Shown here piece by piece: positions 41,902-52,274 of a stretch of 64,000 nt of DNA. Below the pieces are notes generated by a model. The model saw nothing but the letters and a program-made list of their open reading frames with translations. It was not told the origin of the DNA and searched no databases. Position 1 is the first letter of the stretch. Every line of letters begins with the position of its first letter. The stretch comes from Suilimivivens sp963618065 (lineage in GTDB: Bacteria > Bacillota > Clostridia > Lachnospirales > Lachnospiraceae). The position numbers and the translations under genes are program-made. Where the stretch lies: positions 1 to 64,000 of the forward strand of contig CAVERH010000004.1 of assembly GCA_963618065.1 (NCBI GenBank), given 5' to 3'.

Positions 41902-43068
41902 ATGGCAGCTTTTAACACAAAGCAATACCGTAATTTATTTTCCCTGATTGGAAAAGAGGATCAGGAAGTGAAGACCCGTCTGGATCAGATTTTTGAGACG
42001 TTTTTTTATGGAAGCGAGGAAGAGCGGATTTATCATCCGGCGGGGGAAGATATGGGATATCTCATGGATACCGGAAATCATGATGCCCGGACAGAAGGTA
42101 TGTCTTATGGCATGATGATCTGTGTCCAGATGAATAAGAAGGAAGAGTTTGACCGAATCTGGAAATGGGCATGTACTTATATGTGGATGGAAGAGGGCGA
42201 AAGCGAAGGCTATTTTGCATGGTCCTGTGGTCTTGATGGAAAGAAGAACGCTTATGGCGCAGCTCCGGACGGGGAAGAGTTCTTTGCCATGGCGCTGTTT
42301 TTTGCTTCCCACCGCTGGGGAGACGGCGAGGGAATTTACTGCTATTCCGAGCAGGCAAAGAAGATTTTAAGAGCCTGCATCCATAAGGGTGAGAATGGCA
42401 GACCGGGATACCCGATGTGGAATCATGAGAATAAGCAGATTCTGTTTGTACCTGGAAGTGATTTCACCGATCCATCCTACCACCTGCCGCATTTTTATGA
42501 ATTGTTTGCTCTGTGGGCAGATGAGGAAGACCGTCCGTTCTTTAAAGAGACCGCCGGGGTAAGCCGGGAATATCTGGCGAAGGCCTGTCACCCTGAAACC
42601 GGAATGAGTGCAGAGTATGCTGAGTTTGACGGTCAGCCTATGAGCCGTCCATTACCATGGACTACCGATCGTCATGACTGGTTTTTTAGTGATGCGTACC
42701 GTACCGTGGCGAATATCGGACTGGATTATGAATGGTTTGGAATCGATGAAGGACAGTATGAAGCACCGGAAAGGCTGTTGCGTTTCCTGGATGCACGGTG
42801 GGATGAGCATCCCTTTGAAATCTATGAGGTGGACGGAACAAGCCTTCATGAGCCGGCTCTTCATCCGGTGGGATTACAGGTAACGACCACACAGGGAATC
42901 CTTTCAGTTCTTGGACGGACGAAGGACGAAGAAAGTATCCGCATTGCGAAAAAGTGGCTGGAAGCATTCTTCCGGATGCCGCTTAGGGAAGGTGACCGGA
43001 GATATTACGATAACTGCCTGTATTTCTTTGCATTTCTTGCATTGAGCGGCAATTACCGGATCTGGTAG
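41902..43068 (+). CDS. Reducing-end xylose-releasing exo-oligoxylanase, GH8
   Basis: 388 residues from ATG 41902 after AAGGAGG; an earlier ATG at 41872 lies inside the hairpin. No signal peptide, so intracellular. GH8 (alpha/alpha)6 barrel of the Rex type: DARTEGMSYGMMI with the acid Glu near 65, YFAWSCGLDGKKNAYGAAPDGEEFF, LPWTTDRHDWFFSDAYRT with the likely base Asp, and the ending YYDNCLYFFAFLALSGNYRI. Rex cuts one xylose from the reducing end of xylo-oligosaccharides. First gene of the xylan locus. Confidence 0.9.
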   Translation: MAAFNTKQYRNLFSLIGKEDQEVKTRLDQIFETFFYGSEEERIYHPAGEDMGYLMDTGNHDARTEGMSYGMMICVQMNKKEEFDRIWKWACTYMWMEEGESEGYFAWSCGLDGKKNAYGAAPDGEEFFAMALFFASHRWGDGEGIYCYSEQAKKILRACIHKGENGRPGYPMWNHENKQILFVPGSDFTDPSYHLPHFYELFALWADEEDRPFFKETAGVSREYLAKACHPETGMSAEYAEFDGQPMSRPLPWTTDRHDWFFSDAYRTVANIGLDYEWFGIDEGQYEAPERLLRFLDARWDEHPFEIYEVDGTSLHEPALHPVGLQVTTTQGILSVLGRTKDEESIRIAKKWLEAFFRMPLREGDRRYYDNCLYFFAFLALSGNYRIW

Positions 43069-43147
43069 AAGAATTCGGCCAATCAGGGTGACAGTAAGAA
43101 AGAAGATTAAGAAAAATAGTAAGAACAGGCAGGGAAGGAGAAAGCAG

Positions 43148-44932
43148 ATGAAGAGGTTACTGGACAGACTTCAACGCTGGATGGATGATTACAGTATCCG
43201 TAAAAAGTTATTTATTCTTTATGTGGTGTGTGTGCTTTTTCCGCTTGTTCTGACGGATGCTGTGATTCTGTACATTGTATTTGATAATGAGCATCAACAG
43301 CAGCAGAAGGAATTTGAAAGCATTGCGTCTGCCGTGGAGGCAGATTTGACTTATACCTTTGACGAAGCCGCTGATTTTACAAACAGTGTATATATTAACC
43401 GTACACTGAATCAGTTTTTGGAACAGACTTTTGCTTCTCCTCTTGAATTTTTTGAAGAAAGCAGAAGATTCAGCACAGATCCCTTTTTGGGTAATATGAA
43501 TTCAGACCGTTTTCAGGTTGTATTTTATGGCGATAATGAGGATATTGTAAACGGAGGTCTTTTTTATCGACTGGATTCGGTTGAGGATAATCCATTGCTC
43601 CAGGAGTTTCAGCAGAAGGACAAGGATATGACAGTGATCTTTAATTATAAGGAAAACAGTATCAATGTGGTGAGCAACCGGAAAATTGTATTGATTCGTA
43701 AGATGGATTATTACAGGGATTTACAGAAAGAAAAATATGTTGTGGTAACGATAGATTATGTGAATCTGGTGCGGCGTTTTCAGGATATGCGTTATAATGC
43801 ACCGGTGATGATCTGTTCCGGAGACCGGATTCTGTTTACCAATGATGGAAATTTCAGAACGAAAATTGACTACGAATATTTGACGGGAAAAGAGAATATC
43901 CGATTGGAACGTGATTTTTCCATATGTGGTGAAGCTTTCCGAATTTTAATTATGCAGCCTTCGGAAGGAGTCCTTCCGAGTATTCAGGAACATTTTCTTT
44001 TGATTTTGTGTCTGTTTCTGGTGAATGTATTGCTGCCACTTGTTCTGGTATCATTAATTAACCGTTCCTTTGCGCTTCGGCTTAGCGAGTTAAGTACAGC
44101 ATTTGACCGTATGGATACGGAGGAGCTTGAAGAATTGGAAAATATTCAGGGCACAGATGAAATCAGTGCGTTGATGTGGAATTATAACCGAATGGTTATC
44201 CGCATGAAAGAGCTGATCCAGACGGTATATAAAGACCGGCTTGAAAAACAGGGAATTGATATTGCAAGGCAGCAGGCGGAGCTTCTGGCATTATATAGTC
44301 AGATTAATCCCCATTTTCTGTTTAATGTATTGGAAAGCATCCGTATGCATTGTGTTCTGAAAAAAGAAAATGAAACAGCCGCCATGGTAGAACGTCTTGC
44401 GATTCTTGAGCGGCAGAATGTGGAGTGGAATACGGATGATACAACGATTGAAGAAGAAGTGAGTTTCATTAATGCATATCTGGAGCTGCAGAAGTACCGG
44501 TTCGGTGATAGACTGTCCTATGAAATTGATATTACAGAGGAATGCCGGAAGGTGAAGATTCCCAAGCTGGCACTGGTTACTTTTGTTGAGAATTCCTGTG
44601 TACATGGAGTTGAAAAAAAATCAGTTCCCTGTTGGATTTATTTACGTGCCTATATACAGGAAAATCATCTGGTCATGGAAGTAGAAGATACCGGTAACGG
44701 AATGGATGAAGATGAAGTGAAACTGCTGAATCACAGAATGAATCATGTGCAGATCGATGATATCCGTCAAAAGAAGCATGTCGGTGTACTGAATGCCTGT
44801 CTCCGGCTTAAGATGGCAACAAAAGGGCAGGTATCCTTTGAAATGGAAAGTGAGATGGGAATTGGAACATTTCTGGTGATCCGTATTCCGGAAAGTATAG
44901 TTTTACGCAAGAAGGATAGAGAAGGGGATTGA
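43148..44932 (+). CDS. YesM-type sensor histidine kinase
   Basis: 594 residues from ATG 43148 (AAGGAG site; the open frame to 43088 lacks one). Membrane segments about 21-45 and 296-318 enclose an external sensor of some 250 residues; then HAMP, the His_kinase domain with phosphorylated His near 389 in QINPHFLFNVLESIRM, and the ATPase with VENSCVHGVE and DTGNGMDED. Reads extracellular sugar or a binding protein; partner is the regulator 7 bp downstream. Confidence 0.95.
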   Translation: MKRLLDRLQRWMDDYSIRKKLFILYVVCVLFPLVLTDAVILYIVFDNEHQQQQKEFESIASAVEADLTYTFDEAADFTNSVYINRTLNQFLEQTFASPLEFFEESRRFSTDPFLGNMNSDRFQVVFYGDNEDIVNGGLFYRLDSVEDNPLLQEFQQKDKDMTVIFNYKENSINVVSNRKIVLIRKMDYYRDLQKEKYVVVTIDYVNLVRRFQDMRYNAPVMICSGDRILFTNDGNFRTKIDYEYLTGKENIRLERDFSICGEAFRILIMQPSEGVLPSIQEHFLLILCLFLVNVLLPLVLVSLINRSFALRLSELSTAFDRMDTEELEELENIQGTDEISALMWNYNRMVIRMKELIQTVYKDRLEKQGIDIARQQAELLALYSQINPHFLFNVLESIRMHCVLKKENETAAMVERLAILERQNVEWNTDDTTIEEEVSFINAYLELQKYRFGDRLSYEIDITEECRKVKIPKLALVTFVENSCVHGVEKKSVPCWIYLRAYIQENHLVMEVEDTGNGMDEDEVKLLNHRMNHVQIDDIRQKKHVGVLNACLRLKMATKGQVSFEMESEMGIGTFLVIRIPESIVLRKKDREGD

Positions 44933-44939
44933 TATTCAA

Positions 44940-46535
44940 ATGAAGGTATTGCTTGTAGATGATGAACCATTTATTTTACAGGGACTGTCTGTACTGATCG
45001 ACTGGACAGCTGAAGGCTGTGAAATTGTTAAGATGGCATCGAATGGAAAAGAGGCATTGGTCTATTTGGAAGATCATGAGGTTGATCTTGTGATTACGGA
45101 TATTAAGATGCCAGTGATGTCCGGATTGGAGCTGCTTGAGCAGATCAGGGGAAGACAGATTTCCGATGCGTTTTTTATTATACTCAGTGGGTATAATGAT
45201 TTTTCCTATGCGCAGAAGGCGATTCGCTATGCCTGTATGGATTATCTGGTGAAACCTGTCCAGAAAGAGGCACTGTTGGAACTGATTCGTAAGGCAAAAA
45301 GCAGTCTGGCAGTTACTGAACAAAATGCAGAAAATGAGCGTTGGATACAGGAAATGCAGTTGAAGCAGTATATTATTGCGCTTTTACGGGGAAAGCAGAA
45401 CGAAGAGGAACTCCAGTATGTGAAAGAGCATTTACGGCTTGGAGAGGGCAGTTTACGTTACATTCATATCAGTATGCAGAACATTTCAGATATTGAAGAA
45501 TTTTCTGATAGCGAAATGCAGGTAATCCGTAATCAGATGTATGCGCATGCAATGGAAATTATTGAGGATGACGGTTCCCATTTTTTTAAAGAATTACTCG
45601 ATTATGAAGAAGACTACGAAATAGGATTTCTGTATGCAGATTACATGGCGGCAGAGCATATGATGGAGAAGGATGAATTTCTGCTCTGGTTTGCAGAAAA
45701 GATGAATGCGCGTCTGGATTTCCCGATCATATTACTTGCAGGGAAAAGGGTGGAAGAGCTGGACAAATTATCGCATTCCTATTCGTCGGCTTGTGCATTG
45801 CGCTCTTCGAAAGGATTTCGTCAGGAGCAAATGGTTTACTGTTACGAAGAAGAAATGCAGATTGGAGAAGGAAAGATTATTCTCTGCAAACAGAGTCTGG
45901 ATCATCTGATCACAGCAGTAGAGCAGAATGATGTAAATGGAATTCATGGTAGTGTGGATGATCTGTTTCAGGAGATGGAAAACTTAGGGATGGCGAGGGA
46001 TCTGGTAACCATGAATACGAACTATCTGCTGTTTCAGCTGATTCATCTGGCCGTGGAACAGGATGAAACTGTAGATCAGGAAGAGGTGATGCAGTATATC
46101 AGTGAAAATGTTTTTGATACCGGAATCACAAGAGGAAGCCGGGCGCATCTTCGGAGATTTGCCTGTGACTATGCGGAATATCTGATTCAGCTACGCAAAA
46201 ATGTATCCAGAGGAGTATTACAGGATATCGAGAGAGAAATTAAAGAGCATTTCGCAGATAATCTGACACTCCGGGATCTGAGTAAGAAGTACTTTGTAAA
46301 CAGCTCCTATCTGGGGCAGATTTTCCGTAAAAAGTATGGTCAGTCCTTTAAGGATTATTTATGTGAATACCGGATTAATGAAGCAGCACAGGAGTTACTT
46401 AAGACCGATAAGAAGATCAGCCAGATTGCAGAGGAAGTCGGATACCGTGATACGGATTATTTCATCAGTAAATTTATTGAGCAGAAGGGATGTACTCCGA
46501 GTAAATACCGCAAAAATGCGGGTGTGACCGAATAG
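44940..46535 (+). CDS. YesN-type AraC-family response regulator
   Basis: 531 residues. Receiver domain at 1-120 with phosphorylated Asp54 in LVITDIKMPVMSG and Lys in DYLVKPVQKE; a middle helical region (about 130-420); two AraC helix-turn-helix motifs at the end (LTLRDLSKKYFVNSSYLGQI, KISQIAEEVGYRDTDYFISK). Probably activates the surrounding xylan genes. Confidence 0.95.
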   Translation: MKVLLVDDEPFILQGLSVLIDWTAEGCEIVKMASNGKEALVYLEDHEVDLVITDIKMPVMSGLELLEQIRGRQISDAFFIILSGYNDFSYAQKAIRYACMDYLVKPVQKEALLELIRKAKSSLAVTEQNAENERWIQEMQLKQYIIALLRGKQNEEELQYVKEHLRLGEGSLRYIHISMQNISDIEEFSDSEMQVIRNQMYAHAMEIIEDDGSHFFKELLDYEEDYEIGFLYADYMAAEHMMEKDEFLLWFAEKMNARLDFPIILLAGKRVEELDKLSHSYSSACALRSSKGFRQEQMVYCYEEEMQIGEGKIILCKQSLDHLITAVEQNDVNGIHGSVDDLFQEMENLGMARDLVTMNTNYLLFQLIHLAVEQDETVDQEEVMQYISENVFDTGITRGSRAHLRRFACDYAEYLIQLRKNVSRGVLQDIEREIKEHFADNLTLRDLSKKYFVNSSYLGQIFRKKYGQSFKDYLCEYRINEAAQELLKTDKKISQIAEEVGYRDTDYFISKFIEQKGCTPSKYRKNAGVTE

Positions 46536-46579
46536 AAGGCCGGGATGGCACAAGGATAAACGATATAGCTTTAAGACTG

Positions 46580-46630
46580 AGCCTTGTATAGAATACGAAT
46601 GGAAATCGATTCTATATGGGGCTTTTTGTT
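46580..46630 (+). terminator. Terminator of the two-component operon
   Basis: AGCC...TATAGAAT...CGA pairs with TCGATTCTATA...GGCT, followed by TTTTGTTT. Confidence 0.75.
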
Positions 46631-46668
46631 TCTAGAGTTTTTCGGGGGTAATACTAGAACTCCTCTGG

Positions 46669-46697
46669 TTGCGGACAGAGAGAGAAACACATAAGAT
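46669..46697 (+). promoter_or_regulatory. Possible promoter of the xylosidase gene
   Basis: TTGCGG, 17-base spacer, TAAGAT. Only moderately close to consensus, as expected for an activated promoter. Confidence 0.4.
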
Positions 46698-46775
46698 AAT
46701 TGGGGATGCGATTAAGTACAGAATAAAACTACGGATTCCATGATTACTATTGAAGAGAAACAGGAGAGTGAACGG

Positions 46776-48272
46776 ATGAAAGAGATCATACTGGACAGGA
46801 GTCATACGGAAGAATTTCATAATCATGTGGATTTCTGCATTGGAACCGGGCGTATGGGACTGGCATTGCAGAAGGAATACATGACGCAGTTAAAATATGT
46901 ACAGGACAGAATTGGATTTACCCATATCAGAGGACATGGACTGTTTGCGGATGATATGGCAATTTATCATGAATATCAGGACGAAAACGGGGTGACAAAG
47001 GCAGAATATAATTTTACCTATCTTGATCTGGTCATGGATTCCTATCGGGAATTACATATAAAGCCCTTTCTGGAGCTTGGATTTATGCCGGGAGATCTGG
47101 CAGGTGGAACGCAGACCGTATTTTACTGGAAAGGAAATGTTACCCCTCCAAAGAATGAGGACAGATGGTGTAGACTGGTGCAGGCAACTTTACTGCATTT
47201 GATGGAACGATACGGAGCAGAGGAAGTAGTTAGCTGGCCGGTTGAAGTATGGAATGAACCGAATCTGGAGGGATTTTGGGAAAATGCAGATATGGAGAAG
47301 TATTTCCATCTGTTTGAAATTACCTTTCAGGCAGTAAAGGAAGTGGATCCCCGTTTCAAGGTGGGAGGACCTGCAATCTGTGGTGTAGATGACGAACGGT
47401 GGATCCGGGAATTTATGAAGTTTTGCAGCAGCAGACAAATTCCGGTTGATTTTATTACCAGACATCACTATACGACAGAAATGCCGGAAAACAAGGGACA
47501 TTACGGCTACCAGAAATTAAGTGATCCGGAGCTCGGTTTCCAGAATCTGAAATTGACACGTGATATTGTAGATGAGTTTGAAGAGTACCGGGGGAAAGAA
47601 ATTCACCTTACGGAATTTAATACTTCCTATATTCCGAATAATCCGCTTCATGATACCAATCTGAATGCGGCATATATTGCATATCAATTGTCCAGGCTCG
47701 GTGATCATCATTCTTCCTATTCCTATTGGACATTTGGAGATATTTTTGAAGAATTCGGAGTTCCGTTTACACCCTTTCATGGCGGGTTTGGACTGGTCGC
47801 AAACGGAGGCATTCCCAAACCGACTTTTTACACCTTCCAGTTTTTCAAGCGTTTAACAGGAAGATGCATTTACCGCTCTCCCAATGCATTGGTAATGATT
47901 GATGACAGAGGAGATTACCGGGGGATTTTATGGAATCCGGCTTATGGAGAAAAAAAGGGAAAGAATGAACTGAGTTTTCGATTCCCGGCCAAGAATAAAG
48001 AGCAATACAGTCTGATACGAAGAACGGTGGATGAAGACACATGCAATCCTTTGAAGGTATGGCATGTTATGGGAGAACCGGCTTCTTTGACGAAGGAACA
48101 GAAGGATCTGTTAAAGGAGGCAGCACAGCCGCTTGTCACGGCGCAGCATCTTACAGCTGCTGAAGAATGGATTACCTGCTCCTTTACATTGAAGGAGAAT
48201 GCAGTGGAGTATTTTGAACTTAAACGCATGATTATGAAATCGGATCGCGGATATTATTATGAACAAATTTAA
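46776..48272 (+). CDS. xynB: Beta-xylosidase, GH39
   Basis: 498 residues from ATG 46776 with GGAG nine bases upstream. GH39 TIM barrel: HIRGHGLFADDMAIY near the start, acid/base Glu near 161 in EVWNEPNLEGFW, DFITRHHYTT, nucleophile Glu near 280 in HLTEFNTSY, SYWTFGDIFEE, then a beta-sandwich. No signal peptide. Hydrolyses xylobiose and similar imported oligosaccharides, complementing Rex from the other end. Confidence 0.93.
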   Translation: MKEIILDRSHTEEFHNHVDFCIGTGRMGLALQKEYMTQLKYVQDRIGFTHIRGHGLFADDMAIYHEYQDENGVTKAEYNFTYLDLVMDSYRELHIKPFLELGFMPGDLAGGTQTVFYWKGNVTPPKNEDRWCRLVQATLLHLMERYGAEEVVSWPVEVWNEPNLEGFWENADMEKYFHLFEITFQAVKEVDPRFKVGGPAICGVDDERWIREFMKFCSSRQIPVDFITRHHYTTEMPENKGHYGYQKLSDPELGFQNLKLTRDIVDEFEEYRGKEIHLTEFNTSYIPNNPLHDTNLNAAYIAYQLSRLGDHHSSYSYWTFGDIFEEFGVPFTPFHGGFGLVANGGIPKPTFYTFQFFKRLTGRCIYRSPNALVMIDDRGDYRGILWNPAYGEKKGKNELSFRFPAKNKEQYSLIRRTVDEDTCNPLKVWHVMGEPASLTKEQKDLLKEAAQPLVTAQHLTAAEEWITCSFTLKENAVEYFELKRMIMKSDRGYYYEQI

Positions 48273-48288
48273 TAAGGGAGCAAATAAA

Positions 48289-50340
48289 ATGAAAAAGAAA
48301 AACAGAAGTTCATTTGCTAGAAAAATAATAAGTGCAATTCTGATTATGCAGATTGTGGTCATGACATGTCTTTCCATAATGGTGGTATACGGAATTACCA
48401 AAAATGTAAGGACAACGGCAACAGACAACCTACAGACAATCGTACAGGAAAGAAGTCAGATTGTAGATAATTATGTACAGGAATCAGAGACAATACTGTC
48501 AGCATACAGTAAAGCGGGAGAAATTCTGAATGTCCTGAAAAATCCGGGTAATAAATCAGCAGTTGAGGCGGCACAGAAATATACGGAATCCTTTTCTGAG
48601 GATATAAACAATCTGGAAGGACTGTATGTAAGTGAATGGAATACCCATGTACTTGCCCATACCAATGCAGGTGTTGTTGGCATCACTACAAGAGAGGGTG
48701 ATTCCCTGCAAGCATTACAGGATATACTGCTTGCAACGGATGGGGTATATAATACAGGGATTATTATATCGCCTGCAAGCAGCGAACAGATTGTTTCCAT
48801 GTATCGGGCGATCTATGATGAAAGTGGAAATCCTGCAGGACTTGTTGGAGGAGGAATTTATACGGCAGGTCTTGTGAATAAACTGGACAGCCTTGGAATG
48901 AACGGAATGGAACATGCAACTTACTGCATGGTTAATGTAAGGGATCATAAATATATTTTCCATAATCAGCCGGAAATGGTTGCTGCGGAAACAGAGGAAG
49001 AGTATCTGCTGCAGTTATGTGAGAAATATAAGGATACCCCCAATTCTGTTGGCGGTTATGTCGAGCACAAAGAGAATGGAAAGGACTATATTGACTCCTA
49101 TTATTATATGGCAGACCGTGGGTGGCTGTTTATTATTAAAGACAGTTATGAGGAATTGTTTGCTTCAGCAATAACCATGCGGACAAATCTAATAATGTTA
49201 TGTGCGGTTATCCTGCTTGTACTCGGTGTGGTTTCTGTAATTATCATAAATCGGATGATGCGGCCGATGAAACCAATCGAAAATGGAATCCTTGCATTAC
49301 AGCAATTTGATATAAAGGAAAATAATGAGATAGCAAAGCACTATACAAGAAAGGACGAGTTGGGAAGTATTTCAAGAGCAACGGGGACACTGATCCGTTC
49401 GTTGAGAGATATTGTCCAGACCCTTCGGGAATGCTGCAGCACTTTGCATGGAAAAGCGGATGATTTACAGAATTCAGCAGTAGAACTCGTAGATGATATG
49501 ACAGATCAGACGGCAACAACGCAGCAGCTGTCTGCCTCTCTCGAAAGCACAAATGATGCGATTGCCCATGTATATGAAGAAATAGAGAATATCAATGCCA
49601 TTGTGGAGAGCATTATGCAGGAAATCCGTGAGTCGGATGATATGAGCAGAAAAGTGAAAGCAAATGCAATGGAGATGCAGTTAAGTGCACAGGAAGCATA
49701 TGAAAAAGGAAAGGAAGAGCTGATAACAACCAGAACTTCTGTAAAAAATGCGATTTCCAGTCTGAATGGGTTATCAAAAATTAATCAGCTGGCAATGGAA
49801 ATACTGAGTATTGCAAATAAAACGAATCTTTTATCTCTTAATGCGTCCATTGAAGCAGCAAGAGCCGGAGAGGCCGGAAAGGGCTTTGCTGTTGTTGCGG
49901 GTGAAATCGGCGCACTTGCTGATACATCCAAATTAACGGCAACCAATATCCAGCAGATTTGTGCGGAAGCAAATGACAGTATTGACAGTGTTAATAATTG
50001 CTTTAATGATATGATGGGTTATATGGAACAAAGTGTTGTACGGCAGTTTGAAAATTTTGCAAGTCAGTCAACGGATAACCGGTCGGCTGCGGAAGTAATT
50101 CAGAAACAGATGGATGAAATAAATATTGCAATCGCGCAGTTGGAACAGTCTGTCAGTCAGATTGGTGAGCATATAGAAGATGTCCATGAAATTACTCAAC
50201 AGGATCAGAAAGCAATAGGCGGCATTGTACATAAGAATGAAAAGCTTGCTATAGTGGCAGATACGATCCGGAATCAGGCACAGGACAATCAGAATATTGC
50301 ACGCCAGCTGGCGGAAATTGTGGATCAGTTTGAAATGTAG
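48289..50340 (+). CDS. Methyl-accepting chemotaxis protein with large external sensor (dCache-like)
   Basis: 683 residues from ATG 48289 after AAGGGAG; ATG 48259 overlaps the xylosidase gene and lacks a site. Membrane segments at about 14-36 and 303-325 enclose a 265-residue external domain with the Cache-like motifs LEGLYVSEWNTHVLAHTNAG and YYYMADRGWLFIIKD. HAMP, then a signalling domain with ANKTNLLSLNASIEAARAGE at the tip. No C-terminal receptor pentapeptide. Between a xylosidase and a sugar-binding protein, so it may sense xylo-oligosaccharides or the loaded binding protein. Confidence 0.93.
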   Translation: MKKKNRSSFARKIISAILIMQIVVMTCLSIMVVYGITKNVRTTATDNLQTIVQERSQIVDNYVQESETILSAYSKAGEILNVLKNPGNKSAVEAAQKYTESFSEDINNLEGLYVSEWNTHVLAHTNAGVVGITTREGDSLQALQDILLATDGVYNTGIIISPASSEQIVSMYRAIYDESGNPAGLVGGGIYTAGLVNKLDSLGMNGMEHATYCMVNVRDHKYIFHNQPEMVAAETEEEYLLQLCEKYKDTPNSVGGYVEHKENGKDYIDSYYYMADRGWLFIIKDSYEELFASAITMRTNLIMLCAVILLVLGVVSVIIINRMMRPMKPIENGILALQQFDIKENNEIAKHYTRKDELGSISRATGTLIRSLRDIVQTLRECCSTLHGKADDLQNSAVELVDDMTDQTATTQQLSASLESTNDAIAHVYEEIENINAIVESIMQEIRESDDMSRKVKANAMEMQLSAQEAYEKGKEELITTRTSVKNAISSLNGLSKINQLAMEILSIANKTNLLSLNASIEAARAGEAGKGFAVVAGEIGALADTSKLTATNIQQICAEANDSIDSVNNCFNDMMGYMEQSVVRQFENFASQSTDNRSAAEVIQKQMDEINIAIAQLEQSVSQIGEHIEDVHEITQQDQKAIGGIVHKNEKLAIVADTIRNQAQDNQNIARQLAEIVDQFEM

Positions 50341-50413
50341 CATTGTGTATGAAAGGCCGTTCTTATCATGTGTTGTATCCTGGGGGTTACAGTTTTGTAC
50401 GGCTTGCGTTTGC

Positions 50414-50445
50414 AAAACCCGATAAACTATAGTTTATCGGGTTTT
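50414..50445 (+). terminator. Terminator of the chemoreceptor gene, 32-bp perfect palindrome
   Basis: AAAACCCGATAAACTA and TAGTTTATCGGGTTTT are exact inverted repeats with no spacer; the T-rich arm and following sequence complete a terminator. Confidence 0.8.
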
Positions 50446-50463
50446 CAGTTAGAGTTTTTCGGG

Positions 50464-50491
50464 TTGTTTACGCATATTAAAAAGATATAAT
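50464..50491 (+). promoter_or_regulatory. Promoter of the sugar ABC transporter
   Basis: TTGTTT, 16-base spacer, TATAAT, 43 bases before the start at 50535. Confidence 0.6.
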
Positions 50492-50534
50492 AAAATTATC
50501 AAATGTTTCTAAAACAAATAAGAGGGAGGCAAAC

Positions 50535-52274
50535 ATGAAACTGAAAAAATTAACAGCTTTATTACTTGGCGTTACCATGACCGTAACCATGCTGGCTGGC
50601 TGCGGTGGCGCTACATCAACAGATGACAGTAGTTCATCATCTACAACAGAGACAACAACGGAGTCTTCTGACACAGCAGGAGATTCCACAACGGAAGAGG
50701 CAAAAACCTCTTATTCTGAAGATGAAATTTCAGACTTCACCATGTTCATTACCATGCCCGGTTCTGAAATCAATGATGATAATGAAATTGCCCAGATGAT
50801 TGGTGAGAAGTGGGGCGTTCGTATTAAAGAGACATGGTTAACAGGACAGACTGCATCAGAAGCAACCGGTATGTTAATTGCAAGTGATGAATATCCGGAT
50901 TATATTGACAGCGATGACATGTCACTTCTGGTAGATGCAGGAGCGCTCATCCCGTTGGATGACTACATTGATCAGTATCCGGAATTTAAAGAAAAATGGT
51001 TCACAGAAGATGAATGGGAAAAATTCCGTCAGCCGGATGGACATATCTACTGGATCAATCCTTTCGGAAATACGAAGGGTGAACCTACTGCAACAACGCA
51101 TAATGACGAAGCATTCTGGATACAGGTAAGAGTTCTTGAGTGGGCAGGATATCCGGAAATCAAAACCATGGATCAGTATTTTCAGGTAATCGAGGATTAC
51201 ATGGCAGCAAATCCGACCATGGAAGATGGAACACCGAATATTCCTTATACAATTCTCTGTGAAGACTGGAGATACTTCTGTCTTGAAAATGCAGGACAGT
51301 TCCTTGGCGGATATCCGAATGATGGATCCGTTATTGTTAATAAAGCAACCATGACAATTGAAGACTACAATACTTCTGATGATACCGTTAAGTACTTCAA
51401 GAAGCTGAACGAAGAATATCAGAAGGGCTTTGTAGATCCTGAAAGCTTTACCCAGACCTATGATGAATATATTGCCAAGCTTTCTACAGGCCGTGTACTT
51501 GGTATGGTAGATCAGTGGTGGGATTTCGCATACACTGTAAATGATGTATTCAAGCAGCAGGGACTTGATGAAAAGGGATGCAACTATGTTCCTCTTGGAT
51601 TAACCACAGAAGAGGGAATGGAAAACAGATGGCATACATATGATGATACAGTTAATCAGGCCTCCGGTGTGGCAATTACCAAGGATTGTAAGGATCCCGA
51701 TAAGGCATTCAAGTTTATTGTTGATTGTGCAATGGATCAGGAATTACATGATTTAAGATTCTGGGGAGTTAAGGATGTAGACTATACTGTTGATGAAAAT
51801 GGTTTATATTCAAGAACAGAAGAGCAGAGAATGAACCTGTCAGATACCGCATATCAGGCTTCTCATCGTTGCCAGTACTCTTATATGCCTCAGTGGGGCG
51901 GTACAAGTGATGATGGAATTAATGCAAACAAGCCGGAAGAGCAGCCTGCAGAATTCCAGGTAGATATGGCACAGCCGTTAAAGGATTGTCTTGCAGCATA
52001 TGGCGCAGACAATTATGTAGATATGATCGGTTCCGTAGTGGAAGCAAACGGACCTTGGTTCCCGATGTACAGTTATTCTAATAACTTCACTACAGAAACT
52101 CCTGGTGGTATAGCATGGACTAAGATGGGTGAAACAAAGCATGAGTACTTACCTAAGGTTGTAATGGCCAGTGATTTTGAAGCCGGATGGGCTGAGTATA
52201 TGGATGCATATAATGCTTGCAAACCTGAAGATTTCATTAGTGAGATGCAGGCAATTCTGGATACCTTTAAGTAG
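50535..52274 (+). CDS. ABC-transporter sugar-binding lipoprotein
   Basis: 579 residues, AGGGAGG site. Signal peptide with KLKKLTALLLGVTMTVTMLA then lipobox LAGC (lipidated Cys near 23), a Ser/Thr/Asp-rich linker, then a solute-binding fold of the LplA/YtcQ type (about 60-579). Acidic and Trp-rich pocket residues (WWDFAYTVND, GLTTEEGMENRWHTYDD). Binds oligosaccharides, here probably xylo-oligosaccharides from context, and hands them to the two permeases that follow. Confidence 0.9.
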   Translation: MKLKKLTALLLGVTMTVTMLAGCGGATSTDDSSSSSTTETTTESSDTAGDSTTEEAKTSYSEDEISDFTMFITMPGSEINDDNEIAQMIGEKWGVRIKETWLTGQTASEATGMLIASDEYPDYIDSDDMSLLVDAGALIPLDDYIDQYPEFKEKWFTEDEWEKFRQPDGHIYWINPFGNTKGEPTATTHNDEAFWIQVRVLEWAGYPEIKTMDQYFQVIEDYMAANPTMEDGTPNIPYTILCEDWRYFCLENAGQFLGGYPNDGSVIVNKATMTIEDYNTSDDTVKYFKKLNEEYQKGFVDPESFTQTYDEYIAKLSTGRVLGMVDQWWDFAYTVNDVFKQQGLDEKGCNYVPLGLTTEEGMENRWHTYDDTVNQASGVAITKDCKDPDKAFKFIVDCAMDQELHDLRFWGVKDVDYTVDENGLYSRTEEQRMNLSDTAYQASHRCQYSYMPQWGGTSDDGINANKPEEQPAEFQVDMAQPLKDCLAAYGADNYVDMIGSVVEANGPWFPMYSYSNNFTTETPGGIAWTKMGETKHEYLPKVVMASDFEAGWAEYMDAYNACKPEDFISEMQAILDTFK

